In this document: one piece after another, positions 43,266 through 52,631 of the stretch
How positions within the stretch are numbered: the stretch's first letter is position 1
Layout: each line of letters starts with the position of its first letter
Origin: Sphingomonas sp. So64.6b
GTDB taxonomy: Bacteria > Pseudomonadota > Alphaproteobacteria > Sphingomonadales > Sphingomonadaceae
Reading direction: 5' to 3'
Assembly (NCBI RefSeq): GCF_014171475.1
Contig: NZ_CP048817.1
Location: forward strand, 4,154,001 to 4,218,000
DNA length: 64,000 bases
Notes under the pieces: model-generated
Told to the model about the DNA's origin: nothing
The model's database searches: none
The model's input: only the letters and a program-made list of their open reading frames with translations
Translations under genes and position numbers: made by a program

Positions 43266-45677
43266 TCAATCGAGCCGCATCGCCTCGGCCGCCAGCACTT
43301 CCGCCTCGACCAGCAACGCATCGTCGGCCAGGCCCGTCGCGACCCGCTCGCGCCCGATCAACGTCAGTACCGGCACCGCCAGCGGCGACAGGCGGGGCAA
43401 GTCGATATGCACCATCGTCTCGACCGCGCGGTCGAGCAGGCTCGCCAGTCGCCCGACATCGGTCATTCGCGCGCGCGCATCCGCCCAGGCCGCCTGAAGC
43501 AGCAAATGGCCCGGTTCATATTTGCGCAGCACATCGTAGATCAGGTCGGTCGAGAAGGTGACCTGCTTGCCGGTCTTGCGCTTGCCGGGATGCTGACGCT
43601 CGACCAGCCCGCCAATCACCGCCACCTCGCGAAAGGCGCGTTTGAGCAATGCCGATGTCTGTACCCAATCGACGAATTCGTCTTCGAGGATATCGGGTGA
43701 CAACAGGCTTGCCGGGTCGGTGATCGGATCAAGCGCGTAACAGGCCAGCGCATAGTCGTTGGATACGAAGCCGAGCGGCTTGAGCCCCTGCGTCTCCATC
43801 CGCCGGGTGAGCAGCATGCCAAGCGACTGGTGCGCGTTCCATCCCTCGAAGCTGTAGATCACCATGTAATGTCGGCCCTCGCGCGGGAAGGTCTCGACCA
43901 GCAATTGCCCGGGCTCGGGCAGGCGCGAGCGCAGTGCCTGGATCTCGAGCCATTCGCGCACATCATTGGGGAAACGCGCCCATTCGCTGCGGTTCCACAG
44001 GAAACCGCGCACCCGCTCGGCGAGGTTGGTCGAGAGCGCCATGCGCGCGCCGCCATAGGTCGGGATGCGCGCCGGCCGCGCCGTCGCGCGGACCAGCAGA
44101 TCCTCGGTATCGACGCCCATCACTTCCAGGCTCATCCCGGCGAAGAAGAATGTGTCGCCCGGCGATAGCGTGGCGGCGAATGCTTCCTCGACCTTGCCCA
44201 GGCTGCGGCCATTCTTGAAGCGCACGGTCAGCATCGTCGCCTCGACGATGATCCCCGCATTGAGCCGGTGCTGCGCGACGAAGCGGGGATGGCTGACCCG
44301 CCAGCTGCCGTCGGGATCCTGGGTCAGCCGCTTGAACTTGTCATAGGCCTTCAGCGCATAACCGCCGTCGCGGATGAAGCCGAGCACCCGTTCGAACGTC
44401 TCGTCGGTCAGCGCCGAATAGGGCAATGCCGAGCGGATCTCGTCAAGCATCGCGCCTTGCGTGAACGGTGCGGCGCAGGCGCAGGCCATGATATGCTGCG
44501 CCAGCACGTCGAGGCCGCCGGGACGGAAGATATCTGGATCGAGCTCTCCGGCCTCGACCGCGTCGAGCGCCGCGCGCGCCTCGAGATATTCGAAGCGATT
44601 GCCCGGCACGAGCACCGCCTCGGACGGTTCGTCGAGCCGGTGGTTCGAGCGCCCGATGCGCTGCAGCAGGCGCGACGATCCTTTGGGCGCGCCCATCTGC
44701 ACCACGCAATCGACATCGCCCCAATCGACTCCCAGGTCGAGGCTGGCGGTGGCGACCAGCCCGCGCAACCGGCCTGCCGCCATCGCGCCCTCGACCTTGC
44801 GTCTTGCCTCCAGACTGAGCGAGCCGTGATGGATGCCGATCGGCAGCCCCATCGCATTGACCTTCCACAGGTCCTGGAAGATCAGCTCGGCCAGGCTGCG
44901 CGTGTTGCAGAAGATGATCGAGGTCTTGTGCAACTCGATCTCGGCCATGACCTGCTCGGCAGCATAGCGGCCCGAATGCCCCGACCAGGGCACGCGTCCC
45001 TCGGGCAGCAATATGGTGATGTTCGGGTCGGCGCCGGGCTCGCCCTCAACCAGCGCGACCTGATCGATATCGCCATCGGGCGCGAGCCAGGCGCGATAGC
45101 CATCGGCATCGGCGACCGTCGCCGACAGGGCAACGCGGCGCAGGGCGGGGGCGAGTCGCTGAAGCCGCGCCATGCACAAGGATAACAGGTCGCCGCGCTT
45201 GCCGGTCGCGAAGGCGTGCACCTCATCGACGACGATCGTCTTCAGCCCTTCGAACATCAGGAAACTGTCGGGATAGCTGAGCAACAGGCTAAGCGATTCG
45301 GGTGTGGTGAGCAGGATCTGCGGCGGCCGAATGCGCTGCCGCGCCTTGCGGTCCGAGGGCGTATCGCCGGTGCGCGTCTCGACCCGGATATCGAGTCCCA
45401 TTTCCTCGATCGGCGTGATCAGGTTGCGCTGCACATCGACTGCCAGTGCCTTTAACGGCGAAACGTAGAGCGTATGCAGCCCCGTCGTCGGCGCTTCGAT
45501 CAGCTCGGTCAGCGTGGGCAGAAACCCGGCCAGCGTCTTGCCCGCGCCAGTCGCCGCGACGAGCAGCCCGTGCCGCCCGGCGCGCCCGACCTCGAGCATC
45601 TCCAACTGATGTCGGCGCGGCGACCAGCCGCGCGCGGTGAACCAGTCGGCAAGGGGGGCGGGAAGGGTGGCGGTCAA
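43266..45677 (-). CDS. lhr: ligase-associated DEXH-box helicase (Lhr-like)
   Basis: An 803-residue superfamily-2 helicase. Walker A is AATGAGKT (about residues 41-48), the DEVH box begins at residue 151 (VVDEVHAF), motif III is ALSATVAD, and the second RecA domain has GRSNHR. The C-terminal Lhr-type domains follow. It belongs to the ligase-associated DNA-damage-response set with an MBL-fold exonuclease and ATP-dependent ligase. The TTG at 45677 overlaps the upstream stop by 4 nt (TTGA); longer starts lie inside the upstream gene. Confidence 0.9.
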   Translation of the reverse strand: MTATLPAPLADWFTARGWSPRRHQLEMLEVGRAGRHGLLVAATGAGKTLAGFLPTLTELIEAPTTGLHTLYVSPLKALAVDVQRNLITPIEEMGLDIRVETRTGDTPSDRKARQRIRPPQILLTTPESLSLLLSYPDSFLMFEGLKTIVVDEVHAFATGKRGDLLSLCMARLQRLAPALRRVALSATVADADGYRAWLAPDGDIDQVALVEGEPGADPNITILLPEGRVPWSGHSGRYAAEQVMAEIELHKTSIIFCNTRSLAELIFQDLWKVNAMGLPIGIHHGSLSLEARRKVEGAMAAGRLRGLVATASLDLGVDWGDVDCVVQMGAPKGSSRLLQRIGRSNHRLDEPSEAVLVPGNRFEYLEARAALDAVEAGELDPDIFRPGGLDVLAQHIMACACAAPFTQGAMLDEIRSALPYSALTDETFERVLGFIRDGGYALKAYDKFKRLTQDPDGSWRVSHPRFVAQHRLNAGIIVEATMLTVRFKNGRSLGKVEEAFAATLSPGDTFFFAGMSLEVMGVDTEDLLVRATARPARIPTYGGARMALSTNLAERVRGFLWNRSEWARFPNDVREWLEIQALRSRLPEPGQLLVETFPREGRHYMVIYSFEGWNAHQSLGMLLTRRMETQGLKPLGFVSNDYALACYALDPITDPASLLSPDILEDEFVDWVQTSALLKRAFREVAVIGGLVERQHPGKRKTGKQVTFSTDLIYDVLRKYEPGHLLLQAAWADARARMTDVGRLASLLDRAVETMVHIDLPRLSPLAVPVLTLIGRERVATGLADDALLVEAEVLAAEAMRLD

Positions 45678-46345
45678 GGTGCGGGCGGCGACCCGGCAGG
45701 GTGAGTGACGAGCGCCGGCGCGGCCGTCCCCTTTGTCGACAGCCGGGCGCGCTCGGCCTGGGGTCGATCCTGCAGCGACAGCCACGCTTCGTCGCCCTTG
45801 GTGCCGATTCGCCAGCCTTCCGCATATTGGCCGACCGGATTGGCGTAATTGACGGTGACACCGGCAAAGCCGCTCTGTTCATTGACGATCATCGCGACAG
45901 CGTCGCCGCCGGGCCGGTCGAGCGCGACCACGCCGCGGCCATTGTCGAGATAGGACATGGCGCCGCGTTCGGAGCCGTTCCGGTCGTGCAGGACGAGGCC
46001 ATAGCCGGCGGCAACGCGCGGATAGGTCTTGCCGTCGAGCCGGGGCAGCGGCTCCTCGCCCAGCACCACCCGATCTTCGCCGTTCGGGCCCAGCACGACG
46101 ATCGAGGCAGTCTGGCCGTCGGTACGCTTGCGCCCTTCGATCGGAGGCGGGGCGCCGATCAGGATGCGCGGCTTGCCGGTCGCGTCGACGATACGAATCG
46201 CCTGCGCTTCGATCGTCTTCGGCGCGGCGGCGGTGAAGGCGGCGAGCGCGAAGCCCATCGCAGTCAATCCCACCGCCAGCAACGCGATGCGTTGATGCCG
46301 GACTTGCCGTTCAAGCCGTTCGAGGCGCCAATCCGTATCGATCAT
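45674..46345 (-). CDS. membrane-anchored beta-repeat protein coupled to the helicase
   Basis: A 223-residue protein, family not recognised. The start at 46345 is behind AAGGAG. A charged, coiled N-terminus (DTDWRLERLERQVRHQR) leads to one membrane helix (about residues 21-43), then a chain of similar short beta units: IRIVDATGKPRILIGA, ASIVVLGPNGEDRVVLGEE, YGLVLHDRNGSERGAM, GVVALDRPGGDAVAMI. The tail is Pro/Ala-rich. Its stop overlaps the helicase start, so the two are probably translationally coupled. Confidence 0.75.
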   Translation of the reverse strand: MIDTDWRLERLERQVRHQRIALLAVGLTAMGFALAAFTAAAPKTIEAQAIRIVDATGKPRILIGAPPPIEGRKRTDGQTASIVVLGPNGEDRVVLGEEPLPRLDGKTYPRVAAGYGLVLHDRNGSERGAMSYLDNGRGVVALDRPGGDAVAMIVNEQSGFAGVTVNYANPVGQYAEGWRIGTKGDEAWLSLQDRPQAERARLSTKGTAAPALVTHPAGSPPAP

Positions 46346-46398
46346 GTCATCTCCTTTGTGATCCGGTGGAACCGGGGCGGCATGCCGTTCATATAGGC

Positions 46399-47400
46399 AT
46401 GATGGCAAAGCTCGGCGACTGGATCGATCCGCAACCGCACGGTATCTATGTGAAACCCGCCGACATCTGGGTTGATCCGTCGCGCCCCAGCCCCAGAGCG
46501 CTGGTCACGCATGGCCATGCCGATCACGCACGCGGCGGACATGATGCGGTGTGGGCGACGCCCGAAACGCTGGCGATCATGGAAACGCGCTACGGACCGC
46601 AGTCCGGGCATCCGGTCGCTTATGGCGAGACGCTGACCATGGGCGATGTGCAGGTGACCTTCGTGCCGGCCGGGCATGTGCTGGGCTCGGCGCAGATCCT
46701 GCTCGAACATCGCGGCGAACGAATCGTCGTCTCGGGTGACTACAAGCGCCGCGCCGACCCGACCTGCGCGCCGTTCGAGCCGGTCAAATGCGATATCTTC
46801 ATTACCGAGGCCACTTTTGGCCTGCCTGTGTTCCGTCACCCCGAAACTGGTGACGAGATCGACAAGCTGCTTGCCGCGCTGCACGCCAATCCCGATCGCT
46901 GCGTGTTGGTCGGCGCATATGCGCTGGGTAAGGCGCAACGCGTGATTCGCGAGCTGCGCGACCGGGGGCATGCCGCGCCGATCTATATCCACGGCGCGAT
47001 GCAGCGGTTGTGCGATCTCTATGTCGAACTTGGCGTCGATCTGGGCGAGTTGATCCCGGCGACCGGCGTGCCCAAGGCGGAGATCAAAGGCCATATCGTC
47101 ATTGCGCCGCCTTCCGCGCTCAACGATCGCTGGTCACGCCGTTTGCCCGACCCGATCACCGCGATGGCGAGTGGGTGGATGCGCGTCCGGCAGCGCGCGG
47201 TGCAGCGCAACGTCGAACTGCCGCTGATCCTGTCGGACCATGCCGATTGGGATGAGCTGACCGATACGCTGACCGAAATCGCGCCGAAGGAGGTGTGGGT
47301 CACGCATGGCCGCGAGGATGCGCTGGTCCATTGGTGCATGACCCGCCAGATCAAGGCACGCGCGCTGGCGCTGGTCGGTTATGAGGACGAGGACGACTAA
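46399..47400 (+). CDS. ligase-associated DNA-damage-response exonuclease (MBL fold)
   Basis: A 333-residue metallo-beta-lactamase/beta-CASP-type nuclease related to SNM1/Artemis. The metal site is THGHADHARGG (His38, His40, Asp42, His43), with HVLGSAQILLE, VVSGDYKRRADPTCAPFEPV, the ITEATFG loop and late SDHADWDEL and VTHGRED. Two adjacent ATGs (46399 and 46402) are possible starts. It is divergent from the membrane-protein-helicase pair by 53 nt and probably shares a regulatory region with it. Confidence 0.92.
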   Translation: MMAKLGDWIDPQPHGIYVKPADIWVDPSRPSPRALVTHGHADHARGGHDAVWATPETLAIMETRYGPQSGHPVAYGETLTMGDVQVTFVPAGHVLGSAQILLEHRGERIVVSGDYKRRADPTCAPFEPVKCDIFITEATFGLPVFRHPETGDEIDKLLAALHANPDRCVLVGAYALGKAQRVIRELRDRGHAAPIYIHGAMQRLCDLYVELGVDLGELIPATGVPKAEIKGHIVIAPPSALNDRWSRRLPDPITAMASGWMRVRQRAVQRNVELPLILSDHADWDELTDTLTEIAPKEVWVTHGREDALVHWCMTRQIKARALALVGYEDEDD

Positions 47401-47825
47401 CGCGACGCGGCGACGGCGGCGCGGTGCGCGATCAGGTCTTCGAACAGCCATTGTTCGGCTGCGAGCGGATCGGTGAAGCATTCCGCCGAGCGTGATCCGA
47501 GTGCGCGAACCAACTGCATCCGGGCGAGCGACGAGGCGACGACAAAGGCGAGCCGGCGCGATCGATAGGCCGGATCGGCCAGCACCGAATAGAATTTGCC
47601 GACGACATCCTGCGATTGAATCTTCATCTCACGCAGGTCGTTGATGGTCAGATGTTCGTTCGGGCCACAGCGTAACCGGGCATGCGCGTCGCGCCTGGCA
47701 TCCAGGAAAGCCTGGATGCTGTCGATCGTGAAAAAGCCACTCATACGGATCCGAATCAGATCGCGCGAAGGATCGGCGTGGATGGAGAAATTTGCGCCCA
47801 TGTGACTTTCGATACGCAGTGACAC
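47397..47825 (-). CDS. hypothetical STAS/SpoIIAA-like protein
   Basis: A 142-residue soluble protein (134 if started at the ATG at 47801). The pattern IRIRMSGFFTIDSIQAFLDARRDA, then EHLTINDLREMKIQSQDVV and RLAFVVASSLARMQLVRAL resembles a STAS-like alpha/beta fold found in anti-sigma antagonist relatives. The similarity is by shape and short motifs, so the call is tentative. Its stop overlaps the exonuclease stop by 4 nt (convergent). Confidence 0.65.
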   Translation of the reverse strand: MSLRIESHMGANFSIHADPSRDLIRIRMSGFFTIDSIQAFLDARRDAHARLRCGPNEHLTINDLREMKIQSQDVVGKFYSVLADPAYRSRRLAFVVASSLARMQLVRALGSRSAECFTDPLAAEQWLFEDLIAHRAAVAASR

Positions 47826-47920
47826 CTACGAAATTACTAATGCGTACAAGGTCATCCGGCATCATGGTGTGGAACAACGGCCCATCGGTTATGGTTTGTC
47901 TTGAGGAAGAGGAGCCTGTC

Positions 47921-48625
47921 ATGTCGAACGCCGATCAACGCCCGACATCCGCCGAACTCGCCGCGAAGAGCAATTATCGTTTTCCTGGCGAGAGCGCGGA
48001 ATACCGCGTCGCGCGGTCCGCATTGCTTGCCGAAGAGATCGAACTGCGGCGCCAGATCGAGCGCGTCGCCGAGCATCGTCGGCAGCTTCCGCCGGGACGC
48101 GACGTCACCATCGACTATCCGTTCGAAGGGGAGAATGGTCCGGTTCATTTCGCCGATCTGTTTCAGGGCCATGACAGCCTGGTCGTGTACAGTTTCATGT
48201 TCGGTCCGGAGCGCGAACGACCCTGTCCAATGTGCACCGCGTTTCTCGGGCCGCTTGCTGCCAACGCCGCCGACATCCTGCAGCGCGTCGGGCTGGCGGT
48301 GGTCGCGCGCGCGCCGATCGAACGTCTGGTCGCGTTCAAGCAGGAGCGCGGCTGGCGCAACCTACCCCTCTACACCGATACGACCGAGCAGTTCGGCAAG
48401 GATTATCTCAGCTGGACCGAGCAGGGAGACAATCCAGGCTATAATGTCTTCACCCGGCAGGGCGGTACGATCCGGCATTTCTGGGGCGGGGAAATGAGTG
48501 GTGAAACCGCCGATCCCGGCCAGGATCCGCGCGGCGCGCCCGATCTGACGCCGCTCTGGAATGTGCTCGATACGACGCCCGAGGGGCGCGGGTCCGATTG
48601 GTATCCAAGCCTCGATTATGATTGA
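47921..48625 (+). CDS. DUF899 thioredoxin-like protein
   Basis: A 234-residue protein behind AGGAAGAGGAG. The DUF899 features are EEIELRRQIERVAEHRRQLPPG, LVVYSFMFGPERERPCPMCTAFLG (Cys-x2-Cys in a thioredoxin-like fold), VVARAPIERLVAFKQERGW and YNVFTRQGGTIRHFWGGE. Family members are thought to be redox proteins, but no reaction is established. It seems monocistronic, convergent with the ABM-domain gene. Confidence 0.88.
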   Translation: MSNADQRPTSAELAAKSNYRFPGESAEYRVARSALLAEEIELRRQIERVAEHRRQLPPGRDVTIDYPFEGENGPVHFADLFQGHDSLVVYSFMFGPERERPCPMCTAFLGPLAANAADILQRVGLAVVARAPIERLVAFKQERGWRNLPLYTDTTEQFGKDYLSWTEQGDNPGYNVFTRQGGTIRHFWGGEMSGETADPGQDPRGAPDLTPLWNVLDTTPEGRGSDWYPSLDYD

Positions 48626-48635
48626 AGCTTGAGGC

Positions 48636-48944
48636 TCAGGCCGGATCGCCGGCCGGAATCTCGCTTGCTTCGTACAGGCTGACCGACTCGCTCGATGCCG
48701 CCAGCTTGCGCACCGCGCCGATGAACTCGGCCGATCCCGGCTGGACGAAATGGGCCTTGAGCGCCGCCATGTCGCGCCAGCGTTCGTAGAAGAACAGCCT
48801 GAGCGGATTTTCGCAATCGGCCTGCACCGAATGGCTGATGCAACCATCTTCGGTGCGCGAGCGGTGGACATGGTCGAGGCTAACCTGACGCAGCGCGTCG
48901 AAACTATCCGGGCGGGCGGTGACGCTTCCGGTGACGATGATCAT
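48636..48944 (-). CDS. antibiotic biosynthesis monooxygenase (ABM) domain protein
   Basis: A 102-residue ferredoxin-like dimeric protein. MIIVTGSVTARPDSFDALRQVSLDHVHRSRTEDGCISHSV and LFFYERWRDMAALKAHF are the usual two halves of the ABM/YgiN fold. Members act on quinones or are of unknown function, and the catalytic role cannot be read from sequence. It is divergent from the 165-residue exported protein. Confidence 0.88.
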   Translation of the reverse strand: MIIVTGSVTARPDSFDALRQVSLDHVHRSRTEDGCISHSVQADCENPLRLFFYERWRDMAALKAHFVQPGSAEFIGAVRKLAASSESVSLYEASEIPAGDPA

Positions 48945-49083
48945 GCGGACTTCTCCCCTGCCTCTGACGAAGACTCTGCGCAGCGTTCCCGAAAAAGTTC
49001 AACCTGGACTGGTCGATCCACCGAATGTGCTGGCTAGTATCGCGGACGGGGATAATGCTGCTCTCTTTCCGGAGAGAGTGTCG

Positions 49084-49581
49084 ATGCCGAACGGGATAGG
49101 GCGGATAAGGACTGGGTTTCGTTTTGCGGCATGCGCAATGGCGCTGATGAGCGCGAGTCCGGTGATGGCTGGCACCTATGCCGACGATCTCGGCAAGTGC
49201 CTCGTCGCCAAGTCGAGTGAACCTGACAAGCTGCTATTGGTGCAGTGGGTGTTTGCAGCGATGTCGGCTCATCCGGCGGTGAAATCCATGTCGACGGTCA
49301 CGCCGACCCAGCGCGCCGGTTTTAACAAGGCGTTCGCCACCATGACCAATCGGTTGTTGTTTGCCGACTGCCGAAAAGAAATGGTGCTGGCGCTGAAATA
49401 TGAAGGCGCGGTCTCTGTCGAGATAAGCTTTAGCCTGCTTGGTCAGATCGCGATGCGTGGGCTGATGAGCGATCCCAGCGTGACCGTGGAGCTCGAACAG
49501 ATCGGGACGTTTATCGACGCAGTGCAACTCGCGGCGGTAGCGAAGGAGGCAGGGATTCCGGTACCGCCGGCGCCGAAATAA
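49084..49581 (+). CDS. hypothetical exported protein (165 aa)
   Basis: Starts at ATG 49084 behind GGAGAG. A signal peptide (FRFAACAMALMSASPVMAG, cut near residue 29) precedes a small helical domain with two Cys (LGKCLVAKSS and FADCRKEM), which could be disulfide-bonded. The family is not recognised. It lies between the ABM gene and the end of convergent rpoN. Confidence 0.72.
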   Translation: MPNGIGRIRTGFRFAACAMALMSASPVMAGTYADDLGKCLVAKSSEPDKLLLVQWVFAAMSAHPAVKSMSTVTPTQRAGFNKAFATMTNRLLFADCRKEMVLALKYEGAVSVEISFSLLGQIAMRGLMSDPSVTVELEQIGTFIDAVQLAAVAKEAGIPVPPAPK

Positions 49582-49608
49582 CCCGGCTGCGCATCGGCCC
49601 CCATATGG

Positions 49609-51126
49609 TTAACTTGCGCCCTCCAGCGCCTTGGCGCGGCGCCGCTGTACCGAACTACCGATCCCCAGCGCCTCGCGATATTTGGCGACTGTGCGCCGCG
49701 CGATATCGAAGCCCTTGGCGTTGAGCAATTCGACCAGCGTGTCGTCGGACAGGATCTTGCTCCCCTCCGCGCCGATCAGTGCGCGGATCGCGCTCTTGAC
49801 CGCCTGGGCCGATACCGCGTCGCCGCCATCGGACGACTGGATCGCCGAGGTGAAGAAATATTTGAGTTCGTAGAGCCCGCGCGCGCAACTCATATATTTG
49901 TTGCTGGTTACCCGGCTGACGGTCGATTCGTGCATCTCAATTGCATCGGCGACCTGGCGCAGCGTCATCGGCTTCAGATGCGCGACGCCGTGCAGGAAGA
50001 AGGCTTCCTGCTGCTTGACGATCTCGGTCGCGACCTTGACGATGGTGCGCTGGCGCTGGTCGAGCGCCTTGACCAGCCAGTTGGCGCTGGCGAGCATGTC
50101 GCTGAGCCAGGCCTTGGACGCCTTGTCCTGGTGCCCGCCCGACAGCTCGACATAATAGCTGCGATTGACCAGCAGGCGCGGCAGCGTCGCGGCGTTGATC
50201 TCGATGCCCCAGCCATCCTTGCGCCGCGCGACGAAAATGTCGGGGGTAACGGCCTGGGCCGGTTCGCCGCCGAAGCGGCAGCCGGGCTTGGGATCATAAC
50301 CGCGCAGTTCGCGGATCATGTCCGCCATGTCTTCGTCATCGACGCCGCACATGCGCTTCAGCCGCGCGAGATCGCCGCGCGCAAGCAAGTCGAGATTGTC
50401 GATCAACCGCGCCATGCAGGGATCGTAGCGGTCCGCTTCCTTCGCCTGCAGCGCGAGGCATTCGGCGAGGTCGCGCGCTCCGACCCCGGTCGGATCGAAG
50501 GTCTGGATCGTCATCAGCACCGATTCGATCCGCGCCAGTGCGACGCCCAGGCGGTTGGCGATTTCGAGCAGCGGCACGGTTAGGTAACCGCACTCGTCGA
50601 TCTGGTCGATCAGGTGCGCGGCGATGAACATGTCGGGGCCGTCGACCACCGGTCCTGCCTGGGCGAGCAGATGATCGGCAAGAGTCGTTCCCGTATCGGC
50701 AAAACTGTCGAAGTCGGGACCATCCTCGCCCATGCCGCCACCGCTGCTGCCGGTCAGCCCGAGCGAGCCGTCCATGCCCGCGCCGCCCGGCTGATCGGAG
50801 AGACTGTCGTGATGGAAGCTTTCGGCGGTGAAATCGACATCCAGCGAGGCTTCGCCGGTCGCATCGCCGCCCATCAGCAATTCGTCGGCGCTGGCCGGTT
50901 CGTCGCGCGGCGCGGCGAATTCTTCCGGCGGGGCATCGCGTTCCTGTGCCGGGCCGTCATCCTCGGCCGCGCCGCTTTCGAGCAGCGGATTCTTCTCGAT
51001 TTCCTCGGCGATGAAGCCCTCGACCTCGAGATTCGACAGCGCAAGCAGGCGGATCGCCTGCTGCAGCTGCGGCGTCATCACCAGCGATTGCGACTGGCGC
51101 AGATCGAGGCGCGGGGCGAGACTCAT
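49609..51126 (-). CDS. rpoN: RNA polymerase sigma-54 factor
   Basis: A 505-residue sigma-54. Region I starts MSLAPRLDLRQSQSLVMTPQLQQAIRLLALSNLEVEGFI, followed by an acidic, Gly-rich region II (about residues 50-130) and the core-binding domain. The RpoN box ARRTVAKYR at about residues 476-484 recognises the -24 element. The start at 51126 is 4 nt after the lptB stop. Position after lptB is conserved in proteobacteria; the hpf gene that often follows is not present here. Confidence 0.96.
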   Translation of the reverse strand: MSLAPRLDLRQSQSLVMTPQLQQAIRLLALSNLEVEGFIAEEIEKNPLLESGAAEDDGPAQERDAPPEEFAAPRDEPASADELLMGGDATGEASLDVDFTAESFHHDSLSDQPGGAGMDGSLGLTGSSGGGMGEDGPDFDSFADTGTTLADHLLAQAGPVVDGPDMFIAAHLIDQIDECGYLTVPLLEIANRLGVALARIESVLMTIQTFDPTGVGARDLAECLALQAKEADRYDPCMARLIDNLDLLARGDLARLKRMCGVDDEDMADMIRELRGYDPKPGCRFGGEPAQAVTPDIFVARRKDGWGIEINAATLPRLLVNRSYYVELSGGHQDKASKAWLSDMLASANWLVKALDQRQRTIVKVATEIVKQQEAFFLHGVAHLKPMTLRQVADAIEMHESTVSRVTSNKYMSCARGLYELKYFFTSAIQSSDGGDAVSAQAVKSAIRALIGAEGSKILSDDTLVELLNAKGFDIARRTVAKYREALGIGSSVQRRRAKALEGAS

Positions 51127-51130
51127 GGGA

Positions 51131-51907
51131 TCAGAGCGAGAAGCCCTCGCCCAGATACAGTCGTCGCACATTCGCATCGGCGACCAGTTCGGCGGGGGAG
51201 CCGGTGAACAGCACTCGGCCGTCATAGATGATGTAGGCGCGATCAACGATGTCGAGCGTCTCACGGACATTGTGATCGGTGATCAGCACGCCGATGCCGC
51301 GTTCCTTCAACTGGCAGACCAGGTCACGGATATCGGCGATCGAGATCGGGTCGATCCCGGCGAATGGCTCGTCAAGCAGCATGATCGACGGATCGGCGGC
51401 CAGTGCGCGCGCGATTTCCGCGCGCCGGCGCTCACCGCCGGACAGCGCCATCGCCGGGGCATCGCGTAGCCGCGTCAGCCCGAAATCGCCGAGCAATTTT
51501 TCCAGCCGCTCGGCGCGTGCCGCCTTGTCGGGCTCGGCCAGCTCGAGCACGGTCAGGATGTTCTTTTCGACCGAAAGGCCACGAAAGATCGAGGTTTCCT
51601 GCGGCAGGTAACCAAGGCCGAGGATCGCCCGGCGGTACATGGGCAGACCGGTGATATCGTCGCCGTCGAGCATGATGCGGCCCGAATCGGGCTTCACCAA
51701 TCCCATCACCGAATAGAAGCATGTCGTCTTGCCGGCACCATTCGGCCCGAGCAGCCCGATCACCTCGCCACGCCCGACCGTCACCGATACGTCGGACAGA
51801 ACCACGCGCTTGTCATAGGATTTGGCGATCGACACCACCGACAGGCCGGCCATCGCGGGCGCTTCATGGATCGGCGGGATCGTTTCGAGGATTGCGGTGT
51901 CGGTCAT
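51131..51907 (-). CDS. lptB: LPS export ABC transporter ATPase LptB
   Basis: A 258-residue ABC ATPase of the LptB2FG complex that extracts LPS from the inner membrane. Walker A is GPNGAGKTT, signature LSGGERRRAEIARAL, Walker B IMLLDEPFAGIDP, and the H-loop ITDHNVRE, with LptB-specific YLPQETSIFRGLSVEKNI. A ~20-residue N-terminal lead is longer than usual. The 178-nt gap to lptA is larger than elsewhere in the block, so it may have its own promoter. Confidence 0.96.
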   Translation of the reverse strand: MTDTAILETIPPIHEAPAMAGLSVVSIAKSYDKRVVLSDVSVTVGRGEVIGLLGPNGAGKTTCFYSVMGLVKPDSGRIMLDGDDITGLPMYRRAILGLGYLPQETSIFRGLSVEKNILTVLELAEPDKAARAERLEKLLGDFGLTRLRDAPAMALSGGERRRAEIARALAADPSIMLLDEPFAGIDPISIADIRDLVCQLKERGIGVLITDHNVRETLDIVDRAYIIYDGRVLFTGSPAELVADANVRRLYLGEGFSL

Positions 51908-52085
51908 CGGCGCGTCCGTGCTCGCATCATAGGGTTAGCAAAACCTTACCAGGAAGCGACTTGGCAAGCTTCATGCATGTCCCTTTGCAGCAGGCCGATG
52001 ATTTAGGGAAGGGGAGCGCGGCGAAACGCCGCAAAAACACGCGATGGTGATTTGCTAGGGCCGGAACCGTCTGATCACACCAAAC

Positions 52086-52625
52086 TCAATTCCGCTTCGG
52101 GACCGAGAAACGTCCGGTCACCCGTCCGCCTGGCGTCGTGGTCGTGCTGCCGTCGGAATTGGTGCGCGTGCCGCCGACCGACGACCCGTCGATCACCGCT
52201 TTCCCGGAGTCGAGATTGATCGTCAGCCGCCCGCCATTGACGGTGTTGCCGCCCTGAAGCAGCGATACCGCGCCGAGCATGGTGATGACGCGGCGGTTAA
52301 GGTCGTAGATCGCATATTGGCCGCGTGCGCTCTGGTCGGGACGTGTCACGACGACACCGCCCGACGCGTCGAGCCGCGACACTTGTGGGCTGCCGTCGAT
52401 CACCTGTCCGGTATAGGCGACGGTCATGCGCGCCGCATTGAGCGTCATCTCGGCCTGCTTGACCGACACGCTGCCCGACAGGATCGCACGGTTGGCCTTG
52501 TCCTGAAGCTCGATATGATCGGCGCCGAAATCAATCGGCGCGTTCGAATTATGACGCGACTGCGCACTCGCGGCCGTAGCGGCAGTAAGGGCGATGACGG
52601 CGAACAGGCGGACTGGCGTGACCAT
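52086..52625 (-). CDS. lptA: LPS transport periplasmic protein LptA
   Basis: A 179-residue periplasmic bridge protein with a signal peptide (residues ~1-21, ATAASAQS). The OstA/LptA beta-jellyroll begins PIDFGADHIELQDKANRAILSGSVSVKQAEMTLNAARMTVAY and continues ITMLGAVSLLQGGNTVNGGRLTINLDSG. The tail is rich in Thr/Gly (TNSDGSTTTTPGGRVTG). It follows lptC by 6 nt. Confidence 0.94.
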   Translation of the reverse strand: MVTPVRLFAVIALTAATAASAQSRHNSNAPIDFGADHIELQDKANRAILSGSVSVKQAEMTLNAARMTVAYTGQVIDGSPQVSRLDASGGVVVTRPDQSARGQYAIYDLNRRVITMLGAVSLLQGGNTVNGGRLTINLDSGKAVIDGSSVGGTRTNSDGSTTTTPGGRVTGRFSVPKRN

Positions 52626-52631
52626 GGGCGC

